DNA from: Bacteroidaceae bacterium | GTDB taxonomy: Bacteria > Bacteroidota > Bacteroidia > Bacteroidales > Bacteroidaceae | NCBI GenBank assembly: GCA_017542145.1 | Contig: JAFXXQ010000006.1 | Coordinates: 1-64,000 of the forward strand | Reading direction: 5' to 3' | Length of the DNA stretch: 64,000 nt | In this document: one piece after another, positions 46,976 to 56,279 of the stretch | Position numbering within the stretch: the first letter of the stretch is position 1 | How the letters are laid out: each line of letters begins with the position of its first letter | Position numbers and translations under genes: made by a program | The notes under the pieces: model-generated | Seen by the model: the letters and a program-made list of their open reading frames with translations, nothing else | Databases searched by the model: none | Told to the model about the DNA's origin: nothing

Positions 46976-49666
46976 TCACTTCAACCTGAACGATGCCTTC
47001 AGCAGCAGGTTGCCGGGACGGATGGCGTAGGCGGAGTAGTAGGTGTTAATGGCGTTGTGGTAGGCGGTGACGTAGCTGCGGGTGTTGAAGATATTACCGC
47101 AGGTCAACGTCCATGTCGTGCGCTTCCATTTGTAGCTCAGGGCGGCGTCGGTGAGCGAGAAGGTCTTGTCGTCGCCCACGGTGGCGCTGTTGTAGTAGAA
47201 CTCGTGAGCCAGCGTCATGTCGAAACCCGCAAACAGCGGCAGGTTCAGCGAAAAGCGGTTGGTGCTGGCACGTACGGGTGTCAGCGTCTCGCCGTCGCGC
47301 GTATGGCTCTGGTTGGTGCCGTACGAGCCCTTCCAGTCTATCAGCAGGCGCCGCGTAATCTGCATGGAGAGAGCGCCCGTCACATTCAAGCCATTTGAAA
47401 CGGCATCAACAACCATGTTTTGCTGCAGGTATTGCGATGTGCCTATGGCGTACTCCACCCCTGCCTTCAGCAGCAGTTTCTTCCAGTCGAAGCCCTTGCT
47501 GATGTCGCCCGTCATCGACACGCGCTGCGATGTGGTGGGCATCTCTATCATCGTTGTCGTAGCCATCAGACTATTCTCATCCGCGAAACTCTGTCCGTAG
47601 AGCACCTCGCTTTGGCTGCGCGAGTAGCGCACGCCCGCTCCGGCAAAGAACATGCTGAAGATGTCCTTGTACGAGACGTTCAGGCTGGCCGTCTGCGTTG
47701 CACTGCACGCGATGCGGCTGTCGTAGCGTGTCAGCGTGCGGTAGTTGCGCAGTATATAGCCGCCGTAGAGCGTCGAGGGCGATCCCGTCTGATACGTCTT
47801 TCCCACGCTGGCGTTGAGCGTCCAACCCGTGGCAGGTTCATATTGCACCGAGGCCGTGGGTTGCAGCCACACACGCACCAACCCCTTGTCTGCTCCTTCG
47901 CGCAGACGGTCGTGATAGTTCAGCCAGTTGTACGACAAAGGCAGCGCCAGCGATGCCTTCACCCGCCGCATCTGGTAAGACAAATCCGCTGACACCATCC
48001 CGCGGAAATGCTGAAAGACGCTGTTATTGGCGTAAAGGTTTGAATTTGATGGCTGATGTATGATGTATGATGGCTGATGGCTTGTCTGCCAGTCCAGCTC
48101 CGACGTCATCTGCTGGTTCTGGTAATAGACCGTGGCGCGAGGCGTGAACTTGACATTGCCCAGTGTGAAGGCCGACAGCAGCGCCAGCGTGCTGTTCACT
48201 GTCAATGTACTTGTCGTCATCTCCTGACACTGACGTGCCCGCTCGTCGACTTGTTGACTGGTAGACTCGTTCGTTGACCTTTCTACTGTCAGCCTGCTCG
48301 GTGACGATGCATAGCCGATGTTCGTGCGCGTCTCGAAGCCCTTGCCGCTCTCCGTGCGGTGGATGTAGTGGAACACGTCTCCGATACTGACCGACGGCTG
48401 GCTGAGTGCCTGTTCTACGCGGTCGGGCGTCAGGATGATGCCTTCGCTGCGCCCCCGCTGACCTGCCACGCGTAGGTAATTGTTCACGTAGCGCATCTTC
48501 TCGTTCAGGTTGTAGCGCACCTCTCCCTCCACGAGGTCCGTCCGTCGGACGGACGCCATCTGCTCGGTGATGACGCGCGTGCCTGTGCCCGGCAGCAGAT
48601 AGGCCGTCTCAGCATAGCTGTCGCGGTTCTCGCGGTCGGTATAGCCGATGACGTTTACGTTCAGCTGCGCCGACTCGCCCAGCTTGAAGAGGTTGTTCAC
48701 TGTGGCGGCGTGCGAGTCGTTGCGCAGCCAGCGCTCCTTGCCGATGCCTGGCGGCGTGGGCATGCGCAGCGACAGGTAACTCTCTACCGAAGGCATGGAC
48801 GAGGCGTTGAACTGTGTCAGCTCACGCGTCAGGTCATGCCCGGCGTTGTTGCTCTTCAGCGTAGTTATATTTTGAAAAGTCCTCCCGAAGAACATCCCCG
48901 CCAGCTCCACATCACGAAGTAAAAGTAAAGCGGAGTCCCGCTGAAGCCCTCCTGCCACTCTTGCATTCATGGAGAAGGTGCCCTTGGCCTCGGGCTTCAA
49001 CTTCAGGTTGATGGCGGCGCGGTCGGAGAACTGCACATCCTCCAGCGCCCGCACGGGCTGGTGGTTCTCCAGCACCTGCACGGTGGCCACGTCCCGCGCG
49101 GCGATGTTGTTCGTGGCGATGCCGTAGCGCCCCTGCAGCAGGTCGAGGTTCTCGATGTAGAACTTGTTGATGCCCTTGCCCTGATAGGTTATTTCGCCCG
49201 ATTCCTTCACGTCGATGCCCGGCATCTTCTTCAGCACGTCGCCGATGACCTGGTCCTTCTCCGAGGCGAAGGCCGAGACGGCGTAGTTGATGGTATCCTT
49301 GCCGCCCCACATTTTCTGTTCGTTCACCACCACCTCGCGCAGCTCAGTCACCTTTTCGCCCACGGTGAAATCCACCGTCTGCGAACGGTTGGCAATGTCG
49401 CGGCTCACCTGCTCCACGTTCAGGCCGAACACCTTCAGCGTCAGACTGTCCGTGCCCGCTGCCGTCTCAATGGCGAAGCGGCCGTCGTCGTCAGTGAACG
49501 TAAAGCCGATGACATTCTCCGACCCCTTCGGCATCAGCACCACCGACACGTCCGCCAGCGCCTCGCCCTTCGTGGTGGTCACCCTGCCGCTCAACTTTGT
49601 CTGCGCCGCAGCGTCGGTTATTATCATTGTCAACACCAGAAAGGACAAAAAGGGTTTCCGTCTCAT
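46976..49666 (-). CDS. TonB-type outer-membrane beta-barrel protein of the GLPGLI locus
   Basis: An 896-residue protein. Signal peptide (about 1-21), carboxypeptidase-regulatory-like beta sandwich (about 24-105), plug-like domain (about 110-215, e.g. GDVLKKMPGIDVKESGEITYQGK) and a large barrel to the C-terminus. It resembles TonB-dependent receptor/OMP_b-brl_3 proteins that often neighbour GLPGLI genes. Last gene of the array operon, so it probably exports, imports or assembles what the others handle. Two stretches look like in-frame repeat insertions: STNESTSQQVDERAR, and SHQPSYIIHQPSNSN at about residue 540. Confidence 0.82.
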   Translation of the reverse strand: MRRKPFLSFLVLTMIITDAAAQTKLSGRVTTTKGEALADVSVVLMPKGSENVIGFTFTDDDGRFAIETAAGTDSLTLKVFGLNVEQVSRDIANRSQTVDFTVGEKVTELREVVVNEQKMWGGKDTINYAVSAFASEKDQVIGDVLKKMPGIDVKESGEITYQGKGINKFYIENLDLLQGRYGIATNNIAARDVATVQVLENHQPVRALEDVQFSDRAAINLKLKPEAKGTFSMNARVAGGLQRDSALLLLRDVELAGMFFGRTFQNITTLKSNNAGHDLTRELTQFNASSMPSVESYLSLRMPTPPGIGKERWLRNDSHAATVNNLFKLGESAQLNVNVIGYTDRENRDSYAETAYLLPGTGTRVITEQMASVRRTDLVEGEVRYNLNEKMRYVNNYLRVAGQRGRSEGIILTPDRVEQALSQPSVSIGDVFHYIHRTESGKGFETRTNIGYASSPSRLTVERSTNESTSQQVDERARQCQEMTTSTLTVNSTLALLSAFTLGNVKFTPRATVYYQNQQMTSELDWQTSHQPSYIIHQPSNSNLYANNSVFQHFRGMVSADLSYQMRRVKASLALPLSYNWLNYHDRLREGADKGLVRVWLQPTASVQYEPATGWTLNASVGKTYQTGSPSTLYGGYILRNYRTLTRYDSRIACSATQTASLNVSYKDIFSMFFAGAGVRYSRSQSEVLYGQSFADENSLMATTTMIEMPTTSQRVSMTGDISKGFDWKKLLLKAGVEYAIGTSQYLQQNMVVDAVSNGLNVTGALSMQITRRLLIDWKGSYGTNQSHTRDGETLTPVRASTNRFSLNLPLFAGFDMTLAHEFYYNSATVGDDKTFSLTDAALSYKWKRTTWTLTCGNIFNTRSYVTAYHNAINTYYSAYAIRPGNLLLKASFRLK

Positions 49667-49688
49667 CGTTCTTTATCTTTAATTTATA

Positions 49689-49724
49689 CTTGTTGACCTG
49701 TTGACTCGTTGACTGGTTGACCCC
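49689..49724. repeat. GTTGAC simple repeat
   Basis: Units CTTGTTGACCTGTTGACTC and on fill the gap between the barrel gene and the first GLPGLI gene. It is the same family as 38686-38709. Confidence 0.7.
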
Positions 49725-49731
49725 AAAGAAT

Positions 49732-50547
49732 CTATTCCCGTTCGAGGGGGTTATAAGGACGGGGTTTGGGCACATGGTTCGGGTCGGTACTCCTGTTCAT
49801 GGCTTGGTTGACGAAAAGATAGAGGTCTTCGTGCATCAGCCTTATCATTTTCTGTATCCTACTATGGGAAGTCTTTACATAGTGCCAATTGTACATGACA
49901 ATGGGCTCTGGCTTTTTCAACTTCTCGATACCCACGCAATTAAAGACGTAGTGTAACTGTGTATCGTAAGCCTCGAGTATCATCCCAGGCAGACCTCCCA
50001 ACTTCCACGGACCATTGGAAATGGGTATCTCCGTCGTAAACCAGGCCGTATAGTCACGACCGAGAAAAGACGTGGTGGCCTTCTGGCATTTATACCCGTG
50101 TATCTGTTTGAAGTCCGACGAAAACGTCCACATCTGCACGGGTAAGTCTTCTTCATAGATATATACATCACGTGGCATCCACACACGGGTCGTTACAGAC
50201 ATTTTCTTCTTCTCCATGTTCTTATAAACCTCTGTCGCCCCTAATCCTCGGCTTTCATCCGTGCTTGCACGTCCCTTTTTCAGTTCGGGATGAGGAGGAT
50301 AGTTGTTGAAGAATTTGGAGTATTTAGGACCCGTTAGCAGTATTAGGTTATTGACGACCTTTTCTTTTGTAATGGTGTCAACGATGCATGTCAGCTTATA
50401 CGAGAACTTATATTCAGCCTCATCCAAGACATCGTATTTATCTATTTCATATCCCTGACTCCCAAGCGGAGCAACTCCAGCAGGTCCTTGGGCAAGGCTG
50501 CTCGCCGTAAACATCAGCACGGCAATGAATGGTAGTGTACGTTTCAT
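49732..50547 (-). CDS. GLPGLI family protein, paralogue 1
   Basis: A 271-residue exported protein of unknown function (GLPGLI family, TIGR01200). Signal peptide at 1-19. Core motif GPWKLGGLPGMILEAYD, with GLPGMI at 185-190, preceded by GYKCQKATTSFLGRDYTAWFT. The C-terminus is PYNPLERE. It is closest to paralogue 5 (shared EIPISNGPWK, EAYDTQ). The start is six bases after the stop of paralogue 2, and the same junction recurs in the array, so the copies look tandemly duplicated. Confidence 0.88.
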   Translation of the reverse strand: MKRTLPFIAVLMFTASSLAQGPAGVAPLGSQGYEIDKYDVLDEAEYKFSYKLTCIVDTITKEKVVNNLILLTGPKYSKFFNNYPPHPELKKGRASTDESRGLGATEVYKNMEKKKMSVTTRVWMPRDVYIYEEDLPVQMWTFSSDFKQIHGYKCQKATTSFLGRDYTAWFTTEIPISNGPWKLGGLPGMILEAYDTQLHYVFNCVGIEKLKKPEPIVMYNWHYVKTSHSRIQKMIRLMHEDLYLFVNQAMNRSTDPNHVPKPRPYNPLERE

Positions 50548-50553
50548 AGTTGT

Positions 50554-51381
50554 TTATTCCCGTTCGAGGGGATTGTAAGGCTCAGGTTTAGAATGTCCAC
50601 TGCCATACATTCCGTTGGATACTGTTGCCAAGTACGAAAAGAAATCTTCGTGCATACGCCTAATCATGTTGTTTACATCCTTACGCGTTTTCTTTACGTA
50701 ATGCCATTTGTATTGCACAATTTCCTCTTTCTCCTTCAGCTTTTCTATTCCAATACATTCGAAAACAAAATGCCGTTGCATATCGTTGGCCTCCAGTATC
50801 ATGCCAGGCAGGCCGCCTAATTTCCACGGACCGTTATGAAGAGGAATCTCGTTGGTAAACCAAGCCTCATAGTTCCTTCCCAAATAGGTTGTCGTTGCCT
50901 TCCGGCAATTGTAACCGTAAATTGTCTTCTTATCGGATAGTACTTTCCATTTCTGTGTCGGAAGTTCTTCTTCATAAGTAAAAATGTCCGTTGATGGTAT
51001 CCACACTCGCGTCGTCACCACCATTTTCTTTTTCTTCAAATCCTTATACACTTCCGTTGCCCCCAGCCCACGGCTCTCTTCGGTGCTCACCCCATCTGCA
51101 TGGGGATTACGTTTCACTTTGGGCTGAGGGGGATAAACGTTGAAAAACTTGGAGAACTTTGGCCCGACAAGCAATATCAGATTGTTCGTGATAGTCGTGT
51201 TTTCAACCGTATCAACGACGCACGTCAACTTGTAAGAGAACTTGTACTTTGCTTCGTCCAATACAGCATATTTGTCAATTTCTAAACCAGGGCATCCATA
51301 AGGCATAACTCCAAATGGACTCTGTGCAAGGCTGCTCGCCGTAAACATCAGCACGGCAATGAATGGAAGTGAATGTTTCAT
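50554..51381 (-). CDS. GLPGLI family protein, paralogue 2
   Basis: 275 residues, GLPGLI family. The signal peptide FIAVLMFTASSLAQ is almost identical to paralogue 1, while the mature part differs more, e.g. LHNGPWKLGGLPGMILEAND. It has YNCRKATTTYLGRNYEAWFT before the motif and ends in PYNPLERE. It lies 15 bp after the aspartyl protease gene. The contrast between near-identical leader and divergent mature region suggests gene conversion or selection at the 5' end. Confidence 0.88.
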   Translation of the reverse strand: MKHSLPFIAVLMFTASSLAQSPFGVMPYGCPGLEIDKYAVLDEAKYKFSYKLTCVVDTVENTTITNNLILLVGPKFSKFFNVYPPQPKVKRNPHADGVSTEESRGLGATEVYKDLKKKKMVVTTRVWIPSTDIFTYEEELPTQKWKVLSDKKTIYGYNCRKATTTYLGRNYEAWFTNEIPLHNGPWKLGGLPGMILEANDMQRHFVFECIGIEKLKEKEEIVQYKWHYVKKTRKDVNNMIRRMHEDFFSYLATVSNGMYGSGHSKPEPYNPLERE

Positions 51382-51396
51382 TGTTTTACAAAAGGA

Positions 51397-52320
51397 TTAT
51401 TTACTGGTTTTGTTCTTCTTTTTGAAATAGTGGTTGGGCTTGATGTAGAGGACGTCGTGACGGAAGTCGATGATCAGGTTGAAGCGTTTCATGACGGCCA
51501 TTCCCATCAATCCGTCGCCTTGATTCATAGAATATTCCTTGCCCACCCCGTTGCGGTCGTAGCGCAGGGGAACGTTGTTCAAAGTGAAAGGCCCCACCGC
51601 CAATGAGTCGGCTCTCCAGCGGACGTATTCGCTCAAGCCCGATTTCTGCACTTCCGTACTGCCCAAAGGCAACTTGGCGGCAAGCTCTTTTTTGAGGATG
51701 ATGCCCCAAAGGTTGCCCGTATCAAACACCACACTTGCCGACAGCTTTTGCCCCTCTGCGGGCGTGAAACCGCGGGCGTCCATCAGCCGAAGTCCCTTTT
51801 CGCCTTTCGTCAATCTAATGGCCGCATAACCCTCGTCCACAGGAATAGTGTCCAGAAAGCAGAGGGTGTTCGTTTCGAAGTCGACAGAGACAATCCGATC
51901 GTCAAAGAACGGATAGCCGATGATTCCGACGACATCAAAATCCTTCGTCAGATGCCTCGTAGGCAGTCGCGCTTCGTTAACCACCAGCACTTTCGTGTCC
52001 TTGAACATCAGAGGCGTTCCGTCGCCGACAACAATATTGACATTTCCTTTGTACTCAACACGATAGAAGGCCATTCTCATCGTCTGCGGCAGGCGAGTGA
52101 ACGAGGCAGTATCCAGCCGAGCAAACGAAACGCTGTCGAGAACCAACCCATTATCCGTTGCCCCTGTGTCCAGCATGAAAACGCCTTTCAAGGAATCGCC
52201 AATCGATGCCTCCACGAAGATGCCCGGCCAATGCTCCGCCTCCCACAGCTTAGCCGTCTGGGCATTAGCGAGCAAAGCCGTCGCCAGCGGCACGAAGGAT
52301 AACAGGGCTTTCCGTTTCAT
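51397..52320 (-). CDS. secreted pepsin/retropepsin-like aspartyl protease
   Basis: A 307-residue exported protein with signal peptide (1-20) and two aspartyl protease half-sites in one chain: MLDTGATD (D51) and VFDTGNLWG (D200). The two DTG motifs about 150 residues apart, each followed by hydrophobic-Gly strands (VVGIIGYPFF, GLMGMAVMKRF), fit a pseudo-dimeric pepsin-like fold. It sits inside the GLPGLI array, 19 bp after the PDZ protease gene, so GLPGLI proteins or their partners are candidate substrates (inference). Confidence 0.82.
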   Translation of the reverse strand: MKRKALLSFVPLATALLANAQTAKLWEAEHWPGIFVEASIGDSLKGVFMLDTGATDNGLVLDSVSFARLDTASFTRLPQTMRMAFYRVEYKGNVNIVVGDGTPLMFKDTKVLVVNEARLPTRHLTKDFDVVGIIGYPFFDDRIVSVDFETNTLCFLDTIPVDEGYAAIRLTKGEKGLRLMDARGFTPAEGQKLSASVVFDTGNLWGIILKKELAAKLPLGSTEVQKSGLSEYVRWRADSLAVGPFTLNNVPLRYDRNGVGKEYSMNQGDGLMGMAVMKRFNLIIDFRHDVLYIKPNHYFKKKNKTSK

Positions 52321-52339
52321 AAGTTTATGATGAAAACGA

Positions 52340-53536
52340 TTATCTCCAATCTGCTCTTTTCTCCAGAACGACGTGCTTCATCTCGCCGCCCAGCCCTTTG
52401 ACATCCAACACCTGTACAGACTTTTCATAAATGCGAAGTTCTTCCTCCCACGTATAACTGGCGACGTTCCGTCCGTTTACGGCTGTGATAGTGTCGCCCA
52501 GCTCCATTCCCCCACGGGCCGCATCGCCGTCGTGAATTAACGAATGAACCACCCAACCCGGACCTATATCCGTACGGTTCTTGAATGTGTAATCATACGA
52601 GTTGTTTTCAGGAGAATCAGCCTTGAAACGCTTGAGATAAAGGGCTTTGTTCTGGACATCAACTACTAGATTGTAGGACGACCAAATACGGTTTCCTATC
52701 AACCCTAAATACATTTTCTCATCGCCAAGAGAACCGACTCCGTCAGGCGTATATTGAATTGTTTTGTCCTTAATGGTGTCGCCTCCCAAAACGATGTAGT
52801 CCGACTTCATCCTGATGTTGGAAACATTCGTCTGATTGCCAAGGCCATTCCGCATGACATCACAGACAGATCTTTTGCCGGGAATCGAATCCATCTGAAA
52901 TTTTTCGGCCGCTGCAGCCGTGAAGTGAACAACCCCAGGACTTCCTGTGTCCATCAGATAGGTTCCCTTAATGCTTCTTCCTCCGACCATCACCTCAGCC
53001 TCCATCAGAATTCTGTTTTGTTCGAACTGAATGGGTATTCTTTCGTAGCCCTCAAGGTTCGGATTATCCTTCTTGTAGAGTTTCATGAAAGAATGCTCAT
53101 AATTGAGCTCAAAGGGATACTGGTAAATATCCTTCAGACCCGAAATGCCGTCAGCATACCGCCCGGCTATATCCCTCAACTGATAGATGGGAATCACTTG
53201 ATGGGATTCCCTATGATTCCCGAAGCTGACTTCTGTCGGTTTCTTAATGGTGAAGATAGCCTGAACGATGGTTCTGCCTGCATTACCTCCTGAACTCGCA
53301 CGCCCGTTAACTTTAGGTTTCCAGTTCGACTGCGTCAGAAACACACTGTCAACCCCAAAGATATTGGCGGCACCCGTATCGAACACCACATGACAATCTA
53401 CGGAATCATTAACCGTTGCCTGTACGAACAGATGATTCCTGTGCAAGAAGGGAATGCTGTCATTCTGCAAAGCCCCTTGCGCAAAGCAGTTTTCAGCAAA
53501 CGCCAGCGCTGCGATGATAAATAGCTTTCGTTTCAT
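52340..53536 (-). CDS. secreted aspartyl protease with C-terminal PDZ domain
   Basis: A 398-residue exported protein: signal peptide (1-19), two DTG sites (VFDTGAAN, D53; LMDTGSPG, D196) and a PDZ domain at about 320-385 (SLIHDGDAARGGMELGDTITAVNG). PDZ domains commonly bind C-terminal peptides, and the neighbouring GLPGLI proteins share a fixed C-terminus, which may be the ligand (inference). I chose the ATG at 53536, directly before the signal peptide; the longer frame from 53560 adds MSTSKKRI, encoded by a GTTGAC-type repeat. Confidence 0.82.
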   Translation of the reverse strand: MKRKLFIIAALAFAENCFAQGALQNDSIPFLHRNHLFVQATVNDSVDCHVVFDTGAANIFGVDSVFLTQSNWKPKVNGRASSGGNAGRTIVQAIFTIKKPTEVSFGNHRESHQVIPIYQLRDIAGRYADGISGLKDIYQYPFELNYEHSFMKLYKKDNPNLEGYERIPIQFEQNRILMEAEVMVGGRSIKGTYLMDTGSPGVVHFTAAAAEKFQMDSIPGKRSVCDVMRNGLGNQTNVSNIRMKSDYIVLGGDTIKDKTIQYTPDGVGSLGDEKMYLGLIGNRIWSSYNLVVDVQNKALYLKRFKADSPENNSYDYTFKNRTDIGPGWVVHSLIHDGDAARGGMELGDTITAVNGRNVASYTWEEELRIYEKSVQVLDVKGLGGEMKHVVLEKRADWR

Positions 53537-53567
53537 TATTCTTTTTTTACTTGTTGACATAAGACTT

Positions 53568-54380
53568 CTATTCCTTTTCGAGGGGGTTATAGGGACGGGG
53601 ACTATAGACGGGCTTGTGATTTTGGGGTTGGATGATGCTGCTCAGGTAGGCATCCATATCGTCGCACATTCGCTTGATGAGCCTGTTTACCTCTTCGCGC
53701 GTTGTCCTGACATAGTGCCAATCGTATTTCACGATAGGTACTTTGTCTTTCAGTTTCTCTATCCCTATGCAGTCAAAGACGTAATGCCTCTGGACGTCGT
53801 TTGCCTCCAATATCATCCCAGGCAGGCCGCCCAGTTTCCAAGGGCCGTTGGGGATGGGAATCTCCAGCGTGTACCACGCTTCGTAATCGCGGCCCAGATA
53901 GCGCGACGTGGCCTTTTGGCAGCTGTAGCCGTATATCTGCCTTGTGTCATCCGTGATTGTCCACGACTGCCGAGGCAGTTCTTCCTCGTAGAGAAAAACA
54001 TCCTTAGGCATAAACACGCGTGTGGTTACAGCCATCTTCCTGCGTCTGAAATCCTTGAACACTTCCGTTCCTCCCAATCCGCGGCTCTCGTCAGGTTTGG
54101 CGACGCCCGATTCCAGTTCCGGATGGGGAGGATAGAGGTTGAACATCTTGGAGGCGTCCTTCCCTATCAAAAGGACAAGCCTGTTCTCGACTTTTTCCAC
54201 CTTCTCCGTATCAACGATGCACGTCAGCCTGTACGAAAACTTGTATAGGGCACTATCAACAACGGCGTACTTGTCGGTTTCCAGTCCCCGTGCACCCAAC
54301 GGAGTAACCCCGTTAGGCCCTTGGGCAAAGCTGCTCGCCGCAAACATCAGCACGGCAATGATAGGTAGTGTACGCTTCAT
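53568..54380 (-). CDS. GLPGLI family protein, paralogue 3
   Basis: 270 residues; signal peptide IIAVLMFAASSFAQ near-identical to its neighbours. It has GYSCQKATSRYLGRDYEAWYT, GPWKLGGLPGMILEANDVQ and C-terminal PYNPLEKE. The stretch RGLGGTEVFKD is shared with paralogue 4 (RGLGGTEVFKN), while paralogues 1, 2 and 5 have RGLGATEVYKN/D. The start lies six bases after the stop of paralogue 4. Confidence 0.88.
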   Translation of the reverse strand: MKRTLPIIAVLMFAASSFAQGPNGVTPLGARGLETDKYAVVDSALYKFSYRLTCIVDTEKVEKVENRLVLLIGKDASKMFNLYPPHPELESGVAKPDESRGLGGTEVFKDFRRRKMAVTTRVFMPKDVFLYEEELPRQSWTITDDTRQIYGYSCQKATSRYLGRDYEAWYTLEIPIPNGPWKLGGLPGMILEANDVQRHYVFDCIGIEKLKDKVPIVKYDWHYVRTTREEVNRLIKRMCDDMDAYLSSIIQPQNHKPVYSPRPYNPLEKE

Positions 54381-54386
54381 CGTTGT

Positions 54387-55220
54387 TTATTCCCGTTCGA
54401 TTGGGTTGTAGGGCGTTTTCCTGTTACTGGCTGTGCTATCAAGTTGGCCTTCCAATTGTGGAGAGTGGTATATTACATAGGCATATCCATCGTCGTGCAT
54501 CCACTTGATGAGCTTGTTCAGTTCCTCGCGAGTGGTTTTTTCGTATTTTTTATAGTAATTGTATTTGACGATTGGCACCTTCTCTTTCAGTCGCTGGGCG
54601 CCCGTACATTCGAACACATAGTGCTGCTCGGAATCGGAAACGTTCAGAATCATCCCGGGCAGTCCGCCGAACTTCCAAGGGCCGTTCTGGACGGGGATGT
54701 CCTTCGTGAACCAAGCGGTGTAGTTGCGGCCGAGGAACGATGTGGTGGCTTTCTGGCACGTGTAACCCAATATCTTCCGCTTCTCGCGGGAAATCTTCCA
54801 CGTCTGTTTGGAAAGTGCTTCCTCATAGATGAACGGTTGGCTGGGCGTCGTCAGCTTGACGGTTACCGTCTCCTTGCCCTCCTTCAGGTTCTTGAAAACC
54901 TCCGTTCCGCCCAACCCGCGGCCTTCCGTCCATATCTTTTCGCCAGCTCTCATTTTATCAGGATTCTGCTCTGGTTCTGGCCAGATGCTCTCTGTCTTCA
55001 CAAAATCTTTGCTCGCCAATACGATGAGGTCGTTTTCAAACCTCTCTCCTTTCTTCACATCGCGAAGGAAATGGAGTTTAAAGGTGAACTTGTACTCCGC
55101 ACTATCGAGCACAGTGAAGTTCTGTCTGGAGAACGGTATTATTTTATGAGTGCCTTGGGCACCCGCCATTGACACAGACGCTACCAGCGCCGTCAATAAA
55201 GAGAAAATGTGTCGTTTCAT
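54387..55220 (-). CDS. GLPGLI family protein, paralogue 4
   Basis: 277 residues; the signal peptide (LLTALVASVSMAGAQ) is unrelated in sequence to paralogues 1-3 and 5. It has GYTCQKATTSFLGRNYTAWFT, GPWKFGGLPGMILNVSD and C-terminal PYNPIERE. It is the most distinct of the inner copies and lacks the 'GVxPxG' mature start shared by paralogues 1-3. It is preceded by a repeat-filled gap of 225 bp. Confidence 0.87.
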   Translation of the reverse strand: MKRHIFSLLTALVASVSMAGAQGTHKIIPFSRQNFTVLDSAEYKFTFKLHFLRDVKKGERFENDLIVLASKDFVKTESIWPEPEQNPDKMRAGEKIWTEGRGLGGTEVFKNLKEGKETVTVKLTTPSQPFIYEEALSKQTWKISREKRKILGYTCQKATTSFLGRNYTAWFTKDIPVQNGPWKFGGLPGMILNVSDSEQHYVFECTGAQRLKEKVPIVKYNYYKKYEKTTREELNKLIKWMHDDGYAYVIYHSPQLEGQLDSTASNRKTPYNPIERE

Positions 55221-55445
55221 TGTTCCTTGTCTTTAATTCCTAATGAAATTAGAACTAAAACTTTGAACTAAAACTAAAACTTTTGAATAGCTTTGGTGTG
55301 CGACATGCAGGACATTTGACTTCGTCTTTTCTTGTCGCGACTCGGCCAATCAAACGAGTTTGTTGGCGCTCGCTGCTCCAAGAATTCTCAAGTTTTAGTT
55401 TTAGTTTTTGGTTTAAGTTTTTCATTCCTAATTCCTAATTATTTC
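55221..55445. repeat. repeat-filled gap within the GLPGLI array, hairpin element inside inverted AAAACT repeats
   Basis: The hairpin element reads leftwards at 55387-55319 (GGAGCAGCGAG, stem GCCAA-CAAAC-TC-GTTTG-A-TTGGC, CGAGTCGCGAC, AAGAC-GAA-GTC). It is enclosed by a 15-bp perfect inverted repeat, CTAAAACTAAAACTT at 55268-55282 and its inverse at 55390-55404, and then by AATTCCTAATT simple repeats. No gene. Confidence 0.85.
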
Positions 55446-56273
55446 CTACTCCCGTTCGAGGGGGTTGTAGGGCTCAGACTTGGAAGATACACGGCTGGTA
55501 CTGACTCTTCCCCATAAAACACCTGTTAAATAGGCCAAAGGATCATCGTGGAACTTTTCGATCACCTTTTGCAAATCCTTACGAGGTTTCTCCACGTAGT
55601 GCCAATCATATTTGACGATGGGTTCTGTCTTTTTTAGTTTCTCTATCCCCACACAGTCAAAGATGAAGTGGCGTTGTGTGTCGTAGGCTTCAAGTATCAT
55701 GCCGGGCAGCCCGCCTAACTTCCACGGGCCATTGGAAATAGGAATTCCCGATGTAAACCATGCCTCGTAATTGCGCCCTAAATACCGTGTCGTGGCCTTC
55801 TGACAATCGTAGCCGTGGATTTGCTTGAATTCTGGGGTGAGTGTCCATGCCTGCATGGGGATGTCTTCCTCGTAAAAAAACACATCGGCACGTGGTTCAA
55901 AGATACGTGTAGTAACAGTCATTTTTTTATTACTATAATTTTTATAGACCTCAGTTGCACCCAGTCCCCGGCTTTCGTCGGTATGTACGCCCGTTGCACC
56001 CGGCTTCACTTCGGGATGAGGGGGATAAATGTTAAAGAACTTAGAATACGCTGTCCCTACGAGAAGAACCAAATTGTTGACGATAGACTTTTTTTCTACT
56101 GTATCTATTAAGCATGTCAGTTTATACGAAAACTTATATTCCGCCTCATCCAATACCGTGTATTTGTCCACACCTAAAAAGTCGCATTGTATCGGAAAAA
56201 CGCCACGTGGCCCTTGGGCAAGGCTGCTCGCCGCAAACATCAGTACGGCAATGAATGGAAGTATTTGTTTCAT
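55446..56273 (-). CDS. GLPGLI family protein, paralogue 5
   Basis: 275 residues; signal peptide FIAVLMFAASSLAQ nearly identical to paralogues 1-3. It has GYDCQKATTRYLGRNYEAWFT, GPWKLGGLPGMILEAYDTQ and C-terminal PYNPLERE. The hairpin element follows its stop by about 60 nt in the same orientation. Its start lies six bases after paralogue 6. Confidence 0.88.
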   Translation of the reverse strand: MKQILPFIAVLMFAASSLAQGPRGVFPIQCDFLGVDKYTVLDEAEYKFSYKLTCLIDTVEKKSIVNNLVLLVGTAYSKFFNIYPPHPEVKPGATGVHTDESRGLGATEVYKNYSNKKMTVTTRIFEPRADVFFYEEDIPMQAWTLTPEFKQIHGYDCQKATTRYLGRNYEAWFTSGIPISNGPWKLGGLPGMILEAYDTQRHFIFDCVGIEKLKKTEPIVKYDWHYVEKPRKDLQKVIEKFHDDPLAYLTGVLWGRVSTSRVSSKSEPYNPLERE

Positions 56274-56279
56274 AATTTT

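Noticed and set aside
53536..53560. Upstream start for the PDZ protease
   Set aside because: The added MSTSKKRI comes from a simple repeat and would disrupt the signal peptide; the ATG at 53536 is preferred.
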